In this document: positions 32,715 to 41,483 of the stretch, piece by piece
Layout of the letters: each line of letters starts with the position of its first letter
Position numbering within the stretch: the first letter of the stretch is position 1
NCBI GenBank assembly: GCA_900543445.1
Contig: UQRC01000003.1
Span: 53,190 to 117,189 of the forward strand
DNA length: 64,000 bases
Origin: an uncultured Lachnobacterium sp.
GTDB lineage: Bacteria > Bacillota > Clostridia > Lachnospirales > Lachnospiraceae
Direction of reading: 5' to 3'
Notes under the pieces: model-generated
The model's input: the letters and a program-made list of their open reading frames with translations, nothing else
Database searches by the model: none
Told to the model about the DNA's origin: nothing
Made by a program: the position numbers and the translations under genes

Positions 32715-33554
32715 TTACGGTCTCTCAAGTGTAATCCGTCCGAGACATCCGCTTCGGAATTCGTCGATCAGAAGCGTTGCTGCCTTACTGTAATCGAGCT
32801 CGCCGCCCTTGCTGATACACTTGCGGTTCTCTGCGATCTGACACAGAATATCAGGATTCTTTGCGGACTCATCCACATCGTAACGCTCCTTTAAGATTCC
32901 CGCATACTGCTCCTTTAAGAACCTGATCAGTTCGATTGCAAGCTCATCAATATTTAAGATTTCATCCTTGATTGATCCGATCAAAGCAAGACGCAGTCCC
33001 ACCTGTTGATCTTCAAACTTCGGCCAGAGAATTCCCGGCGTATCAAGCAGCTCCACATTCTTATTTAAGCGGATCCACTGCTTTCCCTTCGTTACGCCCG
33101 GCTTATTACCGGTCTTGGCGCATGCCTTTCCCGCATAGGAATTGATAAATGTGGACTTGCCGACATTCGGAATACCGACTACCATCGCACGCACCGGGCG
33201 GTTCTTGATACCACGTTTTCTGTCACGCTCAATCTTCTCCTTGCAGGCCTCCATGATAATGTCGGTGATCGACTTCATGCCCACCTTGCTCCGCGCATCC
33301 AGACTCACCACATAATATCCTTTATCCTTAAAAAAGCGACTCCACGCATCCGTCGCGCGCGGATCTGCCAGATCCGACTTATTCATCAGGATCAGCCGGT
33401 ACTTATTCTTTCCAAGCTCATCAATATCCGGATTACGGCTGCTGAGCGGAATACGCGCATCCACCAGTTCCACAACCAGGTCTATGAGTTTAATATCTTC
33501 CTGCATCTGACGCTTTGCTTTCGTCATATGTCCAGGATACCACTGAAAATTCAT
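32715..33554 (-). CDS. rbgA: ribosome biogenesis GTPase RbgA (YlqF)
   Basis: A circularly permuted GTPase that helps late 50S assembly. The 279 residues begin MNFQWYPGHMTKAKRQMQED, typical of RbgA. The motifs come in the permuted order G4 MNKSDLAD, G5 SLDAR, G1 VGIPNVGKSTFINSY, G2/G3 VTKGKQWI and DTPGILWPK. A C-terminal RNA-binding ANTAR-like domain follows. It lies between lepB and rnhB, as in most Firmicutes. Confidence 0.95.
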   Translation of the reverse strand: MNFQWYPGHMTKAKRQMQEDIKLIDLVVELVDARIPLSSRNPDIDELGKNKYRLILMNKSDLADPRATDAWSRFFKDKGYYVVSLDARSKVGMKSITDIIMEACKEKIERDRKRGIKNRPVRAMVVGIPNVGKSTFINSYAGKACAKTGNKPGVTKGKQWIRLNKNVELLDTPGILWPKFEDQQVGLRLALIGSIKDEILNIDELAIELIRFLKEQYAGILKERYDVDESAKNPDILCQIAENRKCISKGGELDYSKAATLLIDEFRSGCLGRITLERP

Positions 33555-33577
33555 ATCTTTACCATCCTTATCTATTA

Positions 33578-34159
33578 TTAATGCAAAAAACCCATATGTC
33601 CGATCGACTTAAAATGGAACCATGCCTTGCCGACAATGTACTCCTTCTTCACGTTACCGATATTCGCCAATCGGCTGTCCTCACTGTTGTTACGGTTGTC
33701 GCCGAGCACGAAATACTCATCCGTCCCAAGCTTGATCTCCTCGGAAGCTACACCCGGATCATCGATCGACGCAACCGTCGTTGTCTCCTCATACATCGCA
33801 CCGTTCACATAGACTGCGCCGTCATGGATCCATACCTTATCCCCCGGTCCAGCGATCACACGGCGCACATAATAGTGCGACTTCTGGTTGCCATTCGGCA
33901 GGAATACCACAATGTCCCCCTGCTTCGGGCTCGAAAAACTATATACAAAGCGATTCACAAGAATCTGCTCCTCATTATCGAGCGTATCCTTCATCGCCGT
34001 ACCGACCACGCTCGTCCGCATTCCAAAGAACGTCACAAGCGTATATGCGATCAACACAACGACCGCACACTCGATCACCCACGATAAGATTTCCTTAAAA
34101 AGCGGCACATTAAATTTCTTGCGCCGTCTGCTGAAATTCAGTCCACTTCGTCTTCTCAC
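33578..34159 (-). CDS. lepB: signal peptidase I
   Basis: It cuts signal peptides from exported proteins at the outer membrane face. With 193 residues it has one transmembrane helix at about 28-48 and the catalytic pair in its usual boxes: box B around TSVVGTAMKDTL, where the nucleophile is normally in SM; box D YYVRRVIAGPGDKV with the general-base lysine replaced by Arg-Arg; box E GDNRNNSEDSR. In box B the expected Ser-Met reads TAMKDT, so serine assignment is not clear by eye. The start is GTG after AAGGAG. A terminator separates it from rplS upstream. Confidence 0.88.
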   Translation of the reverse strand: MRRRSGLNFSRRRKKFNVPLFKEILSWVIECAVVVLIAYTLVTFFGMRTSVVGTAMKDTLDNEEQILVNRFVYSFSSPKQGDIVVFLPNGNQKSHYYVRRVIAGPGDKVWIHDGAVYVNGAMYEETTTVASIDDPGVASEEIKLGTDEYFVLGDNRNNSEDSRLANIGNVKKEYIVGKAWFHFKSIGHMGFLH

Positions 34160-34258
34160 GTTACTCTCCTTCGCATAAAACTATCAAATCTATGATAGCT
34201 TATACGCCCCTTTATTTCAAGTTTTATCGTTATCCGTTTGTACAATACAAAGAAAAAA

Positions 34259-34282
34259 GCTGGTACAAAATCTTGTACCAGC
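34259..34282 (-). terminator. terminator after rplS
   Basis: GCTGGTACAA (34259-34268) and TTGTACCAGC (34273-34282) form a perfect 10-bp stem with a 4-base loop. On the minus strand TTTTTTCTTTG follows. It is the strongest terminator in the window and ends the rimM-trmD-rplS unit. Confidence 0.92.
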
Positions 34283-34298
34283 CTTTGAAGCAAAATTA

Positions 34299-34652
34299 TT
34301 ATTTTACTAACTCTTTAACCTTGGCAGCCTTACCAATACGATCTCTTAAGTAGTAGAGTTTTGCACGACGAACTTTACCCTTACGAACGATCTCAACCTT
34401 CTCTACGTTCGGGGAATGAAGTGGCCATGTCTTCTCAACACCAACACCGTTAGAAAGCTTTCTTACAGTGAAAGTAGCACGGTTGCTTCCGCCCTGCTTC
34501 TTAATAACAGTTCCCTCAAATACCTGGATACGCTCTCTGTTACCCTCTTTGATCTTACCGAATACCTTAACAGTATCTCCTACGGAAAACTGTGGTGCAT
34601 CAGCCTTTAACTGCTCTGCCTCAATGTTCTTGATAATTTCACTTGCGTTCAT
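34299..34652 (-). CDS. rplS: 50S ribosomal protein L19
   Basis: A structural protein at the 30S-50S interface. Its 117 residues are the normal length. The sequence follows the family closely: [53 protein letters not shown], and the basic tail [19 protein letters not shown]. It follows trmD after about 140 bases and is the last gene before the strong terminator. Confidence 0.98.
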   Translation of the reverse strand: MNASEIIKNIEAEQLKADAPQFSVGDTVKVFGKIKEGNRERIQVFEGTVIKKQGGSNRATFTVRKLSNGVGVEKTWPLHSPNVEKVEIVRKGKVRRAKLYYLRDRIGKAAKVKELVK

Positions 34653-34794
34653 TTTGTGACCTCCTAATTATTTTGACGTTCTTAATGCATCTCTTGCAAC
34701 AGAGGACCATCATTCTTTTATTCACAACATTAGTAATCTACCATAGTTTATCTCTAATTGCAAGGATTTTTTCTTCAAAAAGGCGATTTTCTTA

Positions 34795-36249
34795 TCAATT
34801 GTCAAGCACAGATTCTGCCCAGCCCATCCAGACAATGGTTCCCTTCGCAAAGCAGATACCCATCTTCTCCTGCAGGCGAATGGAAGCCTCGTTGCCAAGC
34901 ACAACCTGTCCATACGGAATCTCGCCTCGCTCCACCGCCAGATTCATGCAGTAGGTTTCAAGTGCCATCGCAACATGGCGCTTGCGATACTCCGGAAGAA
35001 CATAGAGCATTCCGATGCTGCCCTCCTCATGGTCTGCAATAAAACCAACGATCTTCTCCTCGTAGAAGGCACCGTACACTGCACCATGCAAAATACGTTC
35101 TGTCACATATTCCGGTGATCCAATCTCACTGTAATGCTCCGCCACAAACGGGATAAATTCTTCCGTCAGTGTGCGGATTGAAAATCCATTCTCACCGCGT
35201 CCGTCCGGTCCATACAGGCCGCGCACCGGAAGCTTCTCCCTTCTTGTATAAGCACCCTGCAGACATTCCATATCTTCCTTAAGATGGAAATGCATCTCCA
35301 TCAGAGGCACCATCTCTCTTTGATGAAGTACGATACATTCGATTCTTTCATCTTTCGCAAGTTTCAGTGGCAGTTTCCATTCCATCTGAGGCACACCACT
35401 CATCCTTGTATGGAAATATATCCCTGTCACGATATCGCGAAGAAGGATTTCATCCGCATCATGATAGACAATTCGTGCGCGTCCCCGGTTGATCAGCTCG
35501 ATCATATCAATATGAAGCAACTTCTGTCGCATCATGCACTTCTTACATTCCTGCAGTTCCTCGTATTTTGCATACAGATCCGGGCGACGTTCCTGTGTTC
35601 TGATTACAGACTGCTCCAACCGCCACTCATTGATCTTTTTCTGATTTCCAGACAGAAGCACCTGTGGCACCTTCTTATCATGCCAGACTTCCGGGCGGGA
35701 ATACTGCGGATACTCAAGGAGATTTCCGTGAAACGACTCGGTCTCCGCCGACTGATCATTGTTAAGTACATCCGGAACCAGTCTTGCCACCGCATCGACA
35801 ATGACCATGGAAGCCAGTTCCCCACCGGTCAGCACGTAATCACCGATCGAGACGTAATCCGTCACGACCTCCTCGAGCACACGTTCATCAATGCCCTCAT
35901 AGTGTCCACACAACAGGATGAGATCATCACAAGCAGCAAAATCCTGCGCCATCTGCTGCGTGAAAGGCGTTCCCTGCGGTGTCACATAGACCACGCGTTT
36001 CTTCGCGTCTTCCGGGATTCTGTCTGCAACGCTTTGGTACGCATCATACACCGGCTGCGCCTGCATCAGCATTCCTGCGCCTCCACCGTACGGATAATCA
36101 TCCACCTTTGCATGCTTATCGAGTGTGTAATCACGAATGTTGGTCGCTTCGATCGCTATCTTATTCTGTTTGACCGCACGCCCCGTGATGCTCGTGAGAA
36201 GCCCGTTCATCACCATCTCCGGAAAAAGCGTCAGTATATGAAACCTCAT
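34795..36249 (-). CDS. trmD: tRNA (guanine37-N1)-methyltransferase fused to a GNAT-like acetyltransferase domain
   Basis: Residues 1-232 are a complete TrmD, which methylates G37 next to the anticodon and prevents frameshifting. Seen are FHILTLFPEMV, DYPYGGGAGMLMQ, ILLCGHYEGIDERV, the SAM-knot segment SIGDYVLTGGELA and LEYPQYSRP. The protein goes on to 484 residues. After a CKKC-containing linker comes a region of about 130 residues and then a GNAT-like fold (about 370-484) with VGFIADHEEGSIGMLYVLPE and YRKRHVAMALETY. The acetyl-CoA loop lacks the usual RGxG/A glycines. Reading is continuous without a frameshift. The acetyl acceptor is unknown. Confidence 0.92.
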   Translation of the reverse strand: MRFHILTLFPEMVMNGLLTSITGRAVKQNKIAIEATNIRDYTLDKHAKVDDYPYGGGAGMLMQAQPVYDAYQSVADRIPEDAKKRVVYVTPQGTPFTQQMAQDFAACDDLILLCGHYEGIDERVLEEVVTDYVSIGDYVLTGGELASMVIVDAVARLVPDVLNNDQSAETESFHGNLLEYPQYSRPEVWHDKKVPQVLLSGNQKKINEWRLEQSVIRTQERRPDLYAKYEELQECKKCMMRQKLLHIDMIELINRGRARIVYHDADEILLRDIVTGIYFHTRMSGVPQMEWKLPLKLAKDERIECIVLHQREMVPLMEMHFHLKEDMECLQGAYTRREKLPVRGLYGPDGRGENGFSIRTLTEEFIPFVAEHYSEIGSPEYVTERILHGAVYGAFYEEKIVGFIADHEEGSIGMLYVLPEYRKRHVAMALETYCMNLAVERGEIPYGQVVLGNEASIRLQEKMGICFAKGTIVWMGWAESVLDN

Positions 36250-36258
36250 AATGTCCTC

Positions 36259-36765
36259 CTAACGCAGTCCATCGAGCAGATGCAGTACGATCGTTCCAGC
36301 TTCAATATCAACATTGACTACACAGTCTTTGATTGCCGGGACAAGCAGATCCGGCATGCCCTCTTTGCTGATCACATACACATCGTTGGCTCCGGTCTGC
36401 AATACATCTGTGATCTCGCCTAAATCCTCTCCCTCATCGGAACTTGCCTTAAGGCCAATCAGATCCGCGATAAAATACTCATCCTCTGCAAGCTCCACAG
36501 CATTGTCTCTTGTCACGAGCAGCTTCGCCTGACGGAACCGCTCCACATCATTTATATTGTCATATCCTTTGAACTTTAAGATTACCAGATTCTTGAAGAA
36601 CTTTACGCTTGTAATCTCCATATCCAGCTTTTCTCTTCCCGTATCCAGGATCACATTTTTCAATTTCTTAAAACGTGCACTGTCATCGGTCGTCGGAAAT
36701 ACCTTGACTTCGCCGCGCACACCGTGCGTTGTCGTCACAACGCCAACCTGTAACAAATCTTCCAT
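36259..36765 (-). CDS. rimM: 16S rRNA processing protein RimM
   Basis: It assists maturation of the 30S head by binding S19. The 168 residues fit the family. The N-terminal domain has LLQVGVVTTTHGVRGEVKV and VILKFKGYDNINDVERFR; the C-terminal PRC-barrel has YFIADLIGLKASSDEGEDLG, ANDVYVI and LVPAIKDCVVNVD. I choose ATG 36765 because AGGAGA precedes it and the family starts here. The open frame runs 40 codons further up into the hairpin repeat, which should not be translated. It follows the repeat and a terminator, so it probably has its own promoter. Confidence 0.94.
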   Translation of the reverse strand: MEDLLQVGVVTTTHGVRGEVKVFPTTDDSARFKKLKNVILDTGREKLDMEITSVKFFKNLVILKFKGYDNINDVERFRQAKLLVTRDNAVELAEDEYFIADLIGLKASSDEGEDLGEITDVLQTGANDVYVISKEGMPDLLVPAIKDCVVNVDIEAGTIVLHLLDGLR

Positions 36766-36826
36766 ACTCGTTCTCCTAATTCGTGCTACGCTCCCTTTTC
36801 TCGATTGATACTTGCATAGTTTTACG

Positions 36827-36901
36827 ATTCCGTGGTGGCTGTTCGCCGAGACAGCAAATGCGTCCGTAGCATTTCTGTCCGGCAAACACCGCCACGGAAA
36901 T
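36827..36901. repeat. second copy of the hairpin repeat, upstream of rimM
   Basis: A 75-base hairpin: ATTCCGTGG (36827-36835) pairs with CCACGGAAAT (36892-36901), and the top is CAAATGCGTCCGTAGCATTT. The inner part shares TGTTCGCCGAGACA, the top, TGTCCGGC and ACACCG with the core of the parE-parC element. The outer stem differs in sequence but still pairs. It lies between the khpA terminator and rimM. Confidence 0.78.
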
Positions 36902-36923
36902 GATTCAACCTAAAATATTAGAA

Positions 36924-36954
36924 AAAGGAGCATAGCGAATCACTATGCTCCTTT
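36924..36954 (-). terminator. terminator after khpA
   Basis: AAAGGAGCATAG (36924-36935) and CTATGCTCCTTT (36943-36954) form a perfect 12-bp stem; the minus strand continues TTCTAATATTTT. It begins two bases after the khpA stop codon and splits the cluster into two units. Confidence 0.88.
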
Positions 36955-36956
36955 GA

Positions 36957-37196
36957 TTACTGCATAATCTCTACAATAACCTTCTTGTCTTCTTTGGAAG
37001 CTGCTGCCTTAACCACAGAACGAATTGCCTTGGCGATACGTCCCTGCTTACCGATGACCTTGCCCATATCGGACTGTGCGACACGAAGTTCAACGATGGT
37101 TCCCTTCTCGCTTTCAGTCTCGGTTACAACAACCTCGTCCGGAAAATCAACGAGTGATTTTGCAATTACTTCAACTAATTCTTTCATTACAGCCAC
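36957..37196 (-). CDS. khpA: KH-domain RNA-binding protein KhpA (YlqC)
   Basis: A 79-residue RNA-binding protein that forms a heterodimer with KhpB in Gram-positive bacteria and influences cell elongation and mRNA levels. It is a single KH domain: VELRVAQSDMGKVIGKQGRI (with the GxxG loop GKQG) and AKAIRSVVKAAASKEDKKV. It is coded between rpsP and rimM, as usual. The terminator follows at once. Confidence 0.95.
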   Translation of the reverse strand: MAVMKELVEVIAKSLVDFPDEVVVTETESEKGTIVELRVAQSDMGKVIGKQGRIAKAIRSVVKAAASKEDKKVIVEIMQ

Positions 37197-37206
37197 CCCT
37201 TATTTC

Positions 37207-37452
37207 CTATTTTTCGATACCAGCTGCCTTGAAGATTTTGCTAACGGTCTCTGTTGGCTGTGCGCCTGTAGATAACCACTTCTTAGCAAGCTCTGCATCA
37301 ACATGATACTCGCTAGGATCCTTAGTTGGATCGTAAGTTCCGATCTCTTCGATGCATCTTCCGTCTCTTGGAGAGCGGGAATCTGCAACTACGATTCTAT
37401 AGAAAGGAGCCTTCTTCTGTCCCATTCTTCTTAATCTGATCTTTACTGCCAT
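37207..37452 (-). CDS. rpsP: 30S ribosomal protein S16
   Basis: An assembly protein of the 30S body. Its 81 residues match the family: [74 protein letters not shown]. It is placed between ffh and khpA, with a good GGAGG site before the ATG. Confidence 0.98.
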   Translation of the reverse strand: MAVKIRLRRMGQKKAPFYRIVVADSRSPRDGRCIEEIGTYDPTKDPSEYHVDAELAKKWLSTGAQPTETVSKIFKAAGIEK

Positions 37453-37488
37453 TGATTTTCACCTCCTCATAGGTTTTGTTAATTTTAT

Positions 37489-38847
37489 CTAAAAGGGAAG
37501 TCCTTTGAACATTCCTCTTTTACCACGCTTACCGCCCATCATACCAGGCATCTGTTTCATCATCTTCTTCATCTGTTCAAACTGCTTGACCAGACGGTTA
37601 ACCTCTGCGACGTCCACACCTGCACCTTTTGCAATACGATTCTTGCGGCTTGGATTCAGCAGGTTCGGATTTGTCCGCTCCTTCGGTGTCATAGAGTGGA
37701 TGATCGCCTCTACGCGCTTCATGCTTTTCTCGGCTTCATCGGTATCGATCTCCGGCATCTTACCGGCTCCCATACCAAGCCCCGGCATCATTCCCATCAG
37801 ACTGGAAAGTCCGCCCATTTTCTTCATCTGACTCATCGACTCTAAGTACATGTCGAAGTCAAACTCATTCTTGCGCATCTTCTGCTCAAGTTCCTTGGCT
37901 TTCTCCTCGTCGATGTTCTCCTGTGCCTTCTCGATCATCGTCAGCACATCGCCCATTCCAAGGATTCTTGAAGCCATACGATCCGGATAAAACTGCTCCA
38001 GATCCGACAGTTTCTCACCCATTCCTGCGTACAGGATCGGCTTGCCTGTCACGGCGCGGATGGAAAGTGCCGCACCACCTCTTGTGTCACCGTCCAACTT
38101 GGTGAGCACAACACCATCGATGCCAATCTTCTCATTGAAAGTCGAAGCTACGTTGACAGCATCCTGTCCGGTCATGGCATCCACAACCAGGATTGTCTGG
38201 AATACGTCGACTGCTTCTTTTATCTCAACCAGCTCGGCCATCATCTCTTCATCCACATGAAGACGACCGGCGGTATCAATAATCAATACATTGTAATCAT
38301 TTTTCTTTGCATGTTCCACTGCTGCTTTTGCAATGTCTGCCGGGCGGTTCTTATCTCCCATGGAGAAGACCTCCACACCCTGCTTCTCTCCGTTGATCTG
38401 CAACTGTTCGATTGCAGCCGGACGATACACATCACATGCGGCAAGAAGTGTCTTCTTACCTTTTGTCTTAAGCTTGCCTGCGATCTTGGCGGTCGTTGTC
38501 GTCTTACCGGCACCCTGTAAACCAACCATCATGATTACGGTCAGTTCCTTGCCCGGGCGAAAAGCGATCTCCGTTGTCTCGGAGCCCATGAGATTTACCA
38601 TCTCTTCGTTTACGATCTTGATCACCATCTGTCCCGGATTGAGTCCGCTCATAACATCCTGACCGATCGCGCGCTCCTGCACATCCTTCACAAACTTCTT
38701 AACGACTCTGAAGTTAACATCCGCTTCAAGAAGAGCCATCTTGACTTCACGGAGTGCTGTCTTGACATCATCCTCCGTCAGTCTGCCCTTGCTGCGCAGA
38801 TTCTTAAATACATTCTGCAGTTTTTCGGAAAGACTGTCAAATGCCAT
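37489..38847 (-). CDS. ffh: signal recognition particle protein Ffh (SRP54)
   Basis: It binds signal sequences of nascent membrane proteins and 4.5S/scRNA and delivers ribosomes to FtsY (encoded at 40533). The 452 residues comprise an N domain, a G domain (VGLQGAGKTTTTAKIAGKL, DTAGRL, TKLDGD, GMGEKLSDLEQF) and a methionine-rich M domain (MSQMKKMGGLSSLMGMMPGL, FEQMKKMMKQMPGMMG). It lies one base from ylxM and is followed by rpsP. Confidence 0.97.
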   Translation of the reverse strand: MAFDSLSEKLQNVFKNLRSKGRLTEDDVKTALREVKMALLEADVNFRVVKKFVKDVQERAIGQDVMSGLNPGQMVIKIVNEEMVNLMGSETTEIAFRPGKELTVIMMVGLQGAGKTTTTAKIAGKLKTKGKKTLLAACDVYRPAAIEQLQINGEKQGVEVFSMGDKNRPADIAKAAVEHAKKNDYNVLIIDTAGRLHVDEEMMAELVEIKEAVDVFQTILVVDAMTGQDAVNVASTFNEKIGIDGVVLTKLDGDTRGGAALSIRAVTGKPILYAGMGEKLSDLEQFYPDRMASRILGMGDVLTMIEKAQENIDEEKAKELEQKMRKNEFDFDMYLESMSQMKKMGGLSSLMGMMPGLGMGAGKMPEIDTDEAEKSMKRVEAIIHSMTPKERTNPNLLNPSRKNRIAKGAGVDVAEVNRLVKQFEQMKKMMKQMPGMMGGKRGKRGMFKGLPF

Positions 38848-38848
38848 C

Positions 38849-39193
38849 CTACAACTCCTCTATAATCTGATTCGATATTGCCTCTATCCGCTCCACAAGC
38901 TGTTCATTCTTTGACTCATGGAACTGCTCAGTCAATGTGTGAATGGTCTCCACATCCTTCTTAACGGATAAGAACTTTCTTACCAAATGAAGCTTCTGTT
39001 CGTAATCAGCCAGCTTCTTGTTGCATCGCTTGATCATGTCCGCGACACCCTGTCTGCTGATTCCCTCCTCACCGGCAATCTCACCGAGCGAGAGATCGTT
39101 AAATACGAAGTCTTCATAGATACGGCGCTGATGTTCGTTCAACAGTTCGCCATAAAAATCATATAAATAGGTCTGTTCTAATTTTTCTTCCAC
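38849..39193 (-). CDS. ylxM: SRP-associated HTH protein YlxM
   Basis: A 114-residue helix-turn-helix protein (UPF0122) that interacts with the SRP. It shows [40 protein letters not shown] and [18 protein letters not shown] choose the GTG at 39193. It gives the usual family length, AAGGTG precedes it, and a longer start at 39259 would lie inside the terminator and promoter of this very gene. It opens the ylxM-ffh-rpsP-khpA unit. Confidence 0.9.
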   Translation of the reverse strand: MEEKLEQTYLYDFYGELLNEHQRRIYEDFVFNDLSLGEIAGEEGISRQGVADMIKRCNKKLADYEQKLHLVRKFLSVKKDVETIHTLTEQFHESKNEQLVERIEAISNQIIEEL

Positions 39194-39209
39194 ATCAATC
39201 ACCTTGGAT

Positions 39210-39238
39210 ACTTTACCATAACACAAAAGAGGTGTCAA
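39210..39238 (-). promoter_or_regulatory. promoter of the ylxM-ffh-rpsP-khpA unit
   Basis: On the minus strand TTGACA (39238-39233), a 17-base spacer and TAAAGT (39215-39210). The start point would be about ten bases before the ylxM GTG, so the leader is very short. The -35 box is part of the right arm of the ilvA terminator stem. Confidence 0.72.
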
Positions 39239-39256
39239 GTATTTTTTCTTGACACC
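39231..39256 (-). terminator. terminator of ilvA, overlapping the ylxM promoter
   Basis: GGTGTCAAG (39231-39239) and CTTGACACC (39248-39256) form a perfect 9-bp stem with an 8-base loop. On the minus strand TCTTTTGTG follows. It lies about 60 bases after the ilvA stop codon. Confidence 0.8.
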
Positions 39257-39315
39257 CAATAAATATTCTAATCCTTATGATTTCTCCGTTCTACGAACTT
39301 TCGAGTCCATGCCTC

Positions 39316-40527
39316 TTAGATCATCGTTCTCACGATCTTTGGCATATATCCGGCCTTCTCCAAAGCCTTAATAATCTGGTTCTTATGATTGGTTCCGAAG
39401 CACTCCAATGTGATACGAAGTTCCACAGCCGCGTTACGGTTTGTGGATACGAACTGGTTGTGCTCAAGCTTGATAACATTACCCTGCTCCTTGGCAAGAC
39501 GATCTGCAACCTTTGCAAGTTCACCCGGCTTATCCGGAAGAAGTACAGATACCGTAAAGATACGATCTCTGAAGATCAGTCCCTGCTGCACAACAGAAGA
39601 CATCGTAATAACATCCATATTTCCTCCACTAAGGATGGAAACCACTCTCTTGCCTTTGACATTCAGATGCTTTAATGCCGCAACCGTCAGAAGTCCTGAA
39701 TTCTCAACAACCATCTTGTGGTTCTCGACCATATCAAGGAAGCTTACAACAAGCTCATCGTCCGTTACCGTGATAATATCGTCCAGATTCTTCTTGATAT
39801 ATGGGAAAATCTTGCTTCCCGGTGTCTTTACTGCAGTACCGTCTGCGATCGTGTTGACGCTCGGAAGGGTTGTCACCTTGCCAGCCTCAAAGGACGCCTG
39901 CATACAGTTCGCACCTGCCGGCTCCACACCGATCACTTTAATCTTCGGATTGAGAAGCTTCGCCAGTGTCGATACACCGGTTGCCAGTCCGCCGCCGCCG
40001 ATCGGAACAAGAATATACTCAACCAAAGGAAGCTCCTTAAAGATTTCCATTGCGATTGTTCCCTGACCTGTAGCAACTGCAAGGTCATCGAACGGATGAA
40101 TGAACGTATATCCGTTCTTCTCCGCAAGCTCGAGTGCATGAGCGCATGCCTCATCGTACACATCACCATATAATACAACCTCTGCGCCATAACTCTTCGT
40201 ACGGTTTACTTTGATCAGAGGAGTTGTTGTCGGCATTACGATGACAGCCTTGCATCCGTAGCATTTTGCCGCATAAGCCACACCCTGCGCATGGTTTCCT
40301 GCGGAAGCAGTGATAAGCCCCTTCTCTCTCTCCTCGTCCGTCAGTGTGCTGATCTTGTAATAGGCACCTCTTACCTTGTATGCACCGGTGAACTGCATAT
40401 TCTCCGGCTTTAAATAAACCTTGTTTCCGGTCTGGTCGCTTAAGAAGTCGCTGTACACGAGTTTTGTCTCAAGAGTTACCTCTTTGACCTTCTCGCTTGC
40501 CTCCTCAAATTTATCTAATGTTAACAT
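39316..40527 (-). CDS. ilvA: threonine ammonia-lyase (threonine dehydratase)
   Basis: A PLP enzyme that deaminates threonine to 2-oxobutanoate, for isoleucine synthesis or threonine breakdown. The 403 residues are of the shorter TdcB/IlvA type. The PLP lysine lies in FTGAYKVRGAYYKI, GNHAQGVAYAA follows, the phosphate-binding loop is PIGGGGLATGVS, and one ACT domain sits at about 330-403 (RIFTVSVLLPDKPGELAKVA). One ACT domain suggests effector control, perhaps by isoleucine or valine. It lies between ftsY and ylxM, five bases after ftsY as transcribed from upstream, and so splits the usual ftsY-ylxM-ffh order. No T-box leader is possible in that gap. Confidence 0.92.
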   Translation of the reverse strand: MLTLDKFEEASEKVKEVTLETKLVYSDFLSDQTGNKVYLKPENMQFTGAYKVRGAYYKISTLTDEEREKGLITASAGNHAQGVAYAAKCYGCKAVIVMPTTTPLIKVNRTKSYGAEVVLYGDVYDEACAHALELAEKNGYTFIHPFDDLAVATGQGTIAMEIFKELPLVEYILVPIGGGGLATGVSTLAKLLNPKIKVIGVEPAGANCMQASFEAGKVTTLPSVNTIADGTAVKTPGSKIFPYIKKNLDDIITVTDDELVVSFLDMVENHKMVVENSGLLTVAALKHLNVKGKRVVSILSGGNMDVITMSSVVQQGLIFRDRIFTVSVLLPDKPGELAKVADRLAKEQGNVIKLEHNQFVSTNRNAAVELRITLECFGTNHKNQIIKALEKAGYMPKIVRTMI

Positions 40528-40532
40528 TTTTC

Positions 40533-41483
40533 CTATTCCTCCTCACTGCTCTCATTCTTCACATCGAACAATGCATTCACAAACTCATCCGAATCAAATT
40601 TCTGTAAATCATCGATCGTCTCTCCGACACCGATATATTTCACCGGCACTGCAAGCTCCGACTGGATTGCTACCGCAATACCGCCTTTTGCTGTACCGTC
40701 CATCTTCGTTAAGACAATACCGGAAATCTTCGCCACATCCGAGAATTCTCTTGCCTGTACCAAAGCGTTCTGTCCCGTTGTCGCATCGAGCACAACAAGC
40801 GTCTCGCGGTAAGCTTCCGGATATTCTTTCTCTAAAATACGGTTGATCTTGCCAAGCTCGTTCATGAGATTCTTCTTATTATGAAGTCTTCCTGCCGTAT
40901 CAACGAGGAGTACGTCCGCATTGCGCGCCTTGGCAGCGGCAGTTGCATCATATACGACAGATCCCGGATCTGCCCCTTCCGTGCCACCGATCATATCAAC
41001 ACCCGAGCGGTTCGCCCACTCCTTTAACTGGTCTCCGGCTGCTGCACGGAACGTATCCGCACCTGCAAGAACAACCTTCTTGCCCTGTCTCTTCAGCTTT
41101 CCTGCAAGCTTGCCGACGGTTGTTGTCTTGCCGACACCATTGACGCCGATCACAAGTACCACCGACTTCTCGTTCTCGAAACGATACGCCGTCTCCTCAA
41201 CCTTCATCTGCTCCTTGATACTGTCGATCAGAAGCTGCTTGCACTCTGCCGGATCCTTGATATGGTTCTCCTTCACCTTATCGCGGAGATCATCGAGAAT
41301 TGCCTCTGTCGCCTTCACACCGAGATCTCCCATGATCAGGATCTCTTCCAGTTCCTCGTAAAACTCCTCGTCGATCTTGGAAAATCCGCTGAATACCGCA
41401 TCAATTCCGGATACAATGTTATCTCTCGTCTTCGTCAGTCCGGCAACCAGCCGGCTGAAAAAGCCTTTCTTTTCCTCGCTCAT
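40533..41483 (-). CDS. ftsY: signal recognition particle receptor FtsY
   Basis: The membrane-associated GTPase receptor for SRP. The 316 residues lack the long acidic N-terminal domain of E. coli FtsY, as usual in Firmicutes. The NG domain has [58 protein letters not shown] and [13 protein letters not shown]. It begins about 90 bases after smc and is the partner of Ffh further on. Confidence 0.97.
   Translation of the reverse strand: MSEEKKGFFSRLVAGLTKTRDNIVSGIDAVFSGFSKIDEEFYEELEEILIMGDLGVKATEAILDDLRDKVKENHIKDPAECKQLLIDSIKEQMKVEETAYRFENEKSVVLVIGVNGVGKTTTVGKLAGKLKRQGKKVVLAGADTFRAAAGDQLKEWANRSGVDMIGGTEGADPGSVVYDATAAAKARNADVLLVDTAGRLHNKKNLMNELGKINRILEKEYPEAYRETLVVLDATTGQNALVQAREFSDVAKISGIVLTKMDGTAKGGIAVAIQSELAVPVKYIGVGETIDDLQKFDSDEFVNALFDVKNESSEEE

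Noticed and set aside
36766..36885. A 40-codon N-terminal extension of RimM
   Set aside because: The extra codons come from the hairpin repeat; the ATG at 36765 has a good ribosome binding site and the family start.
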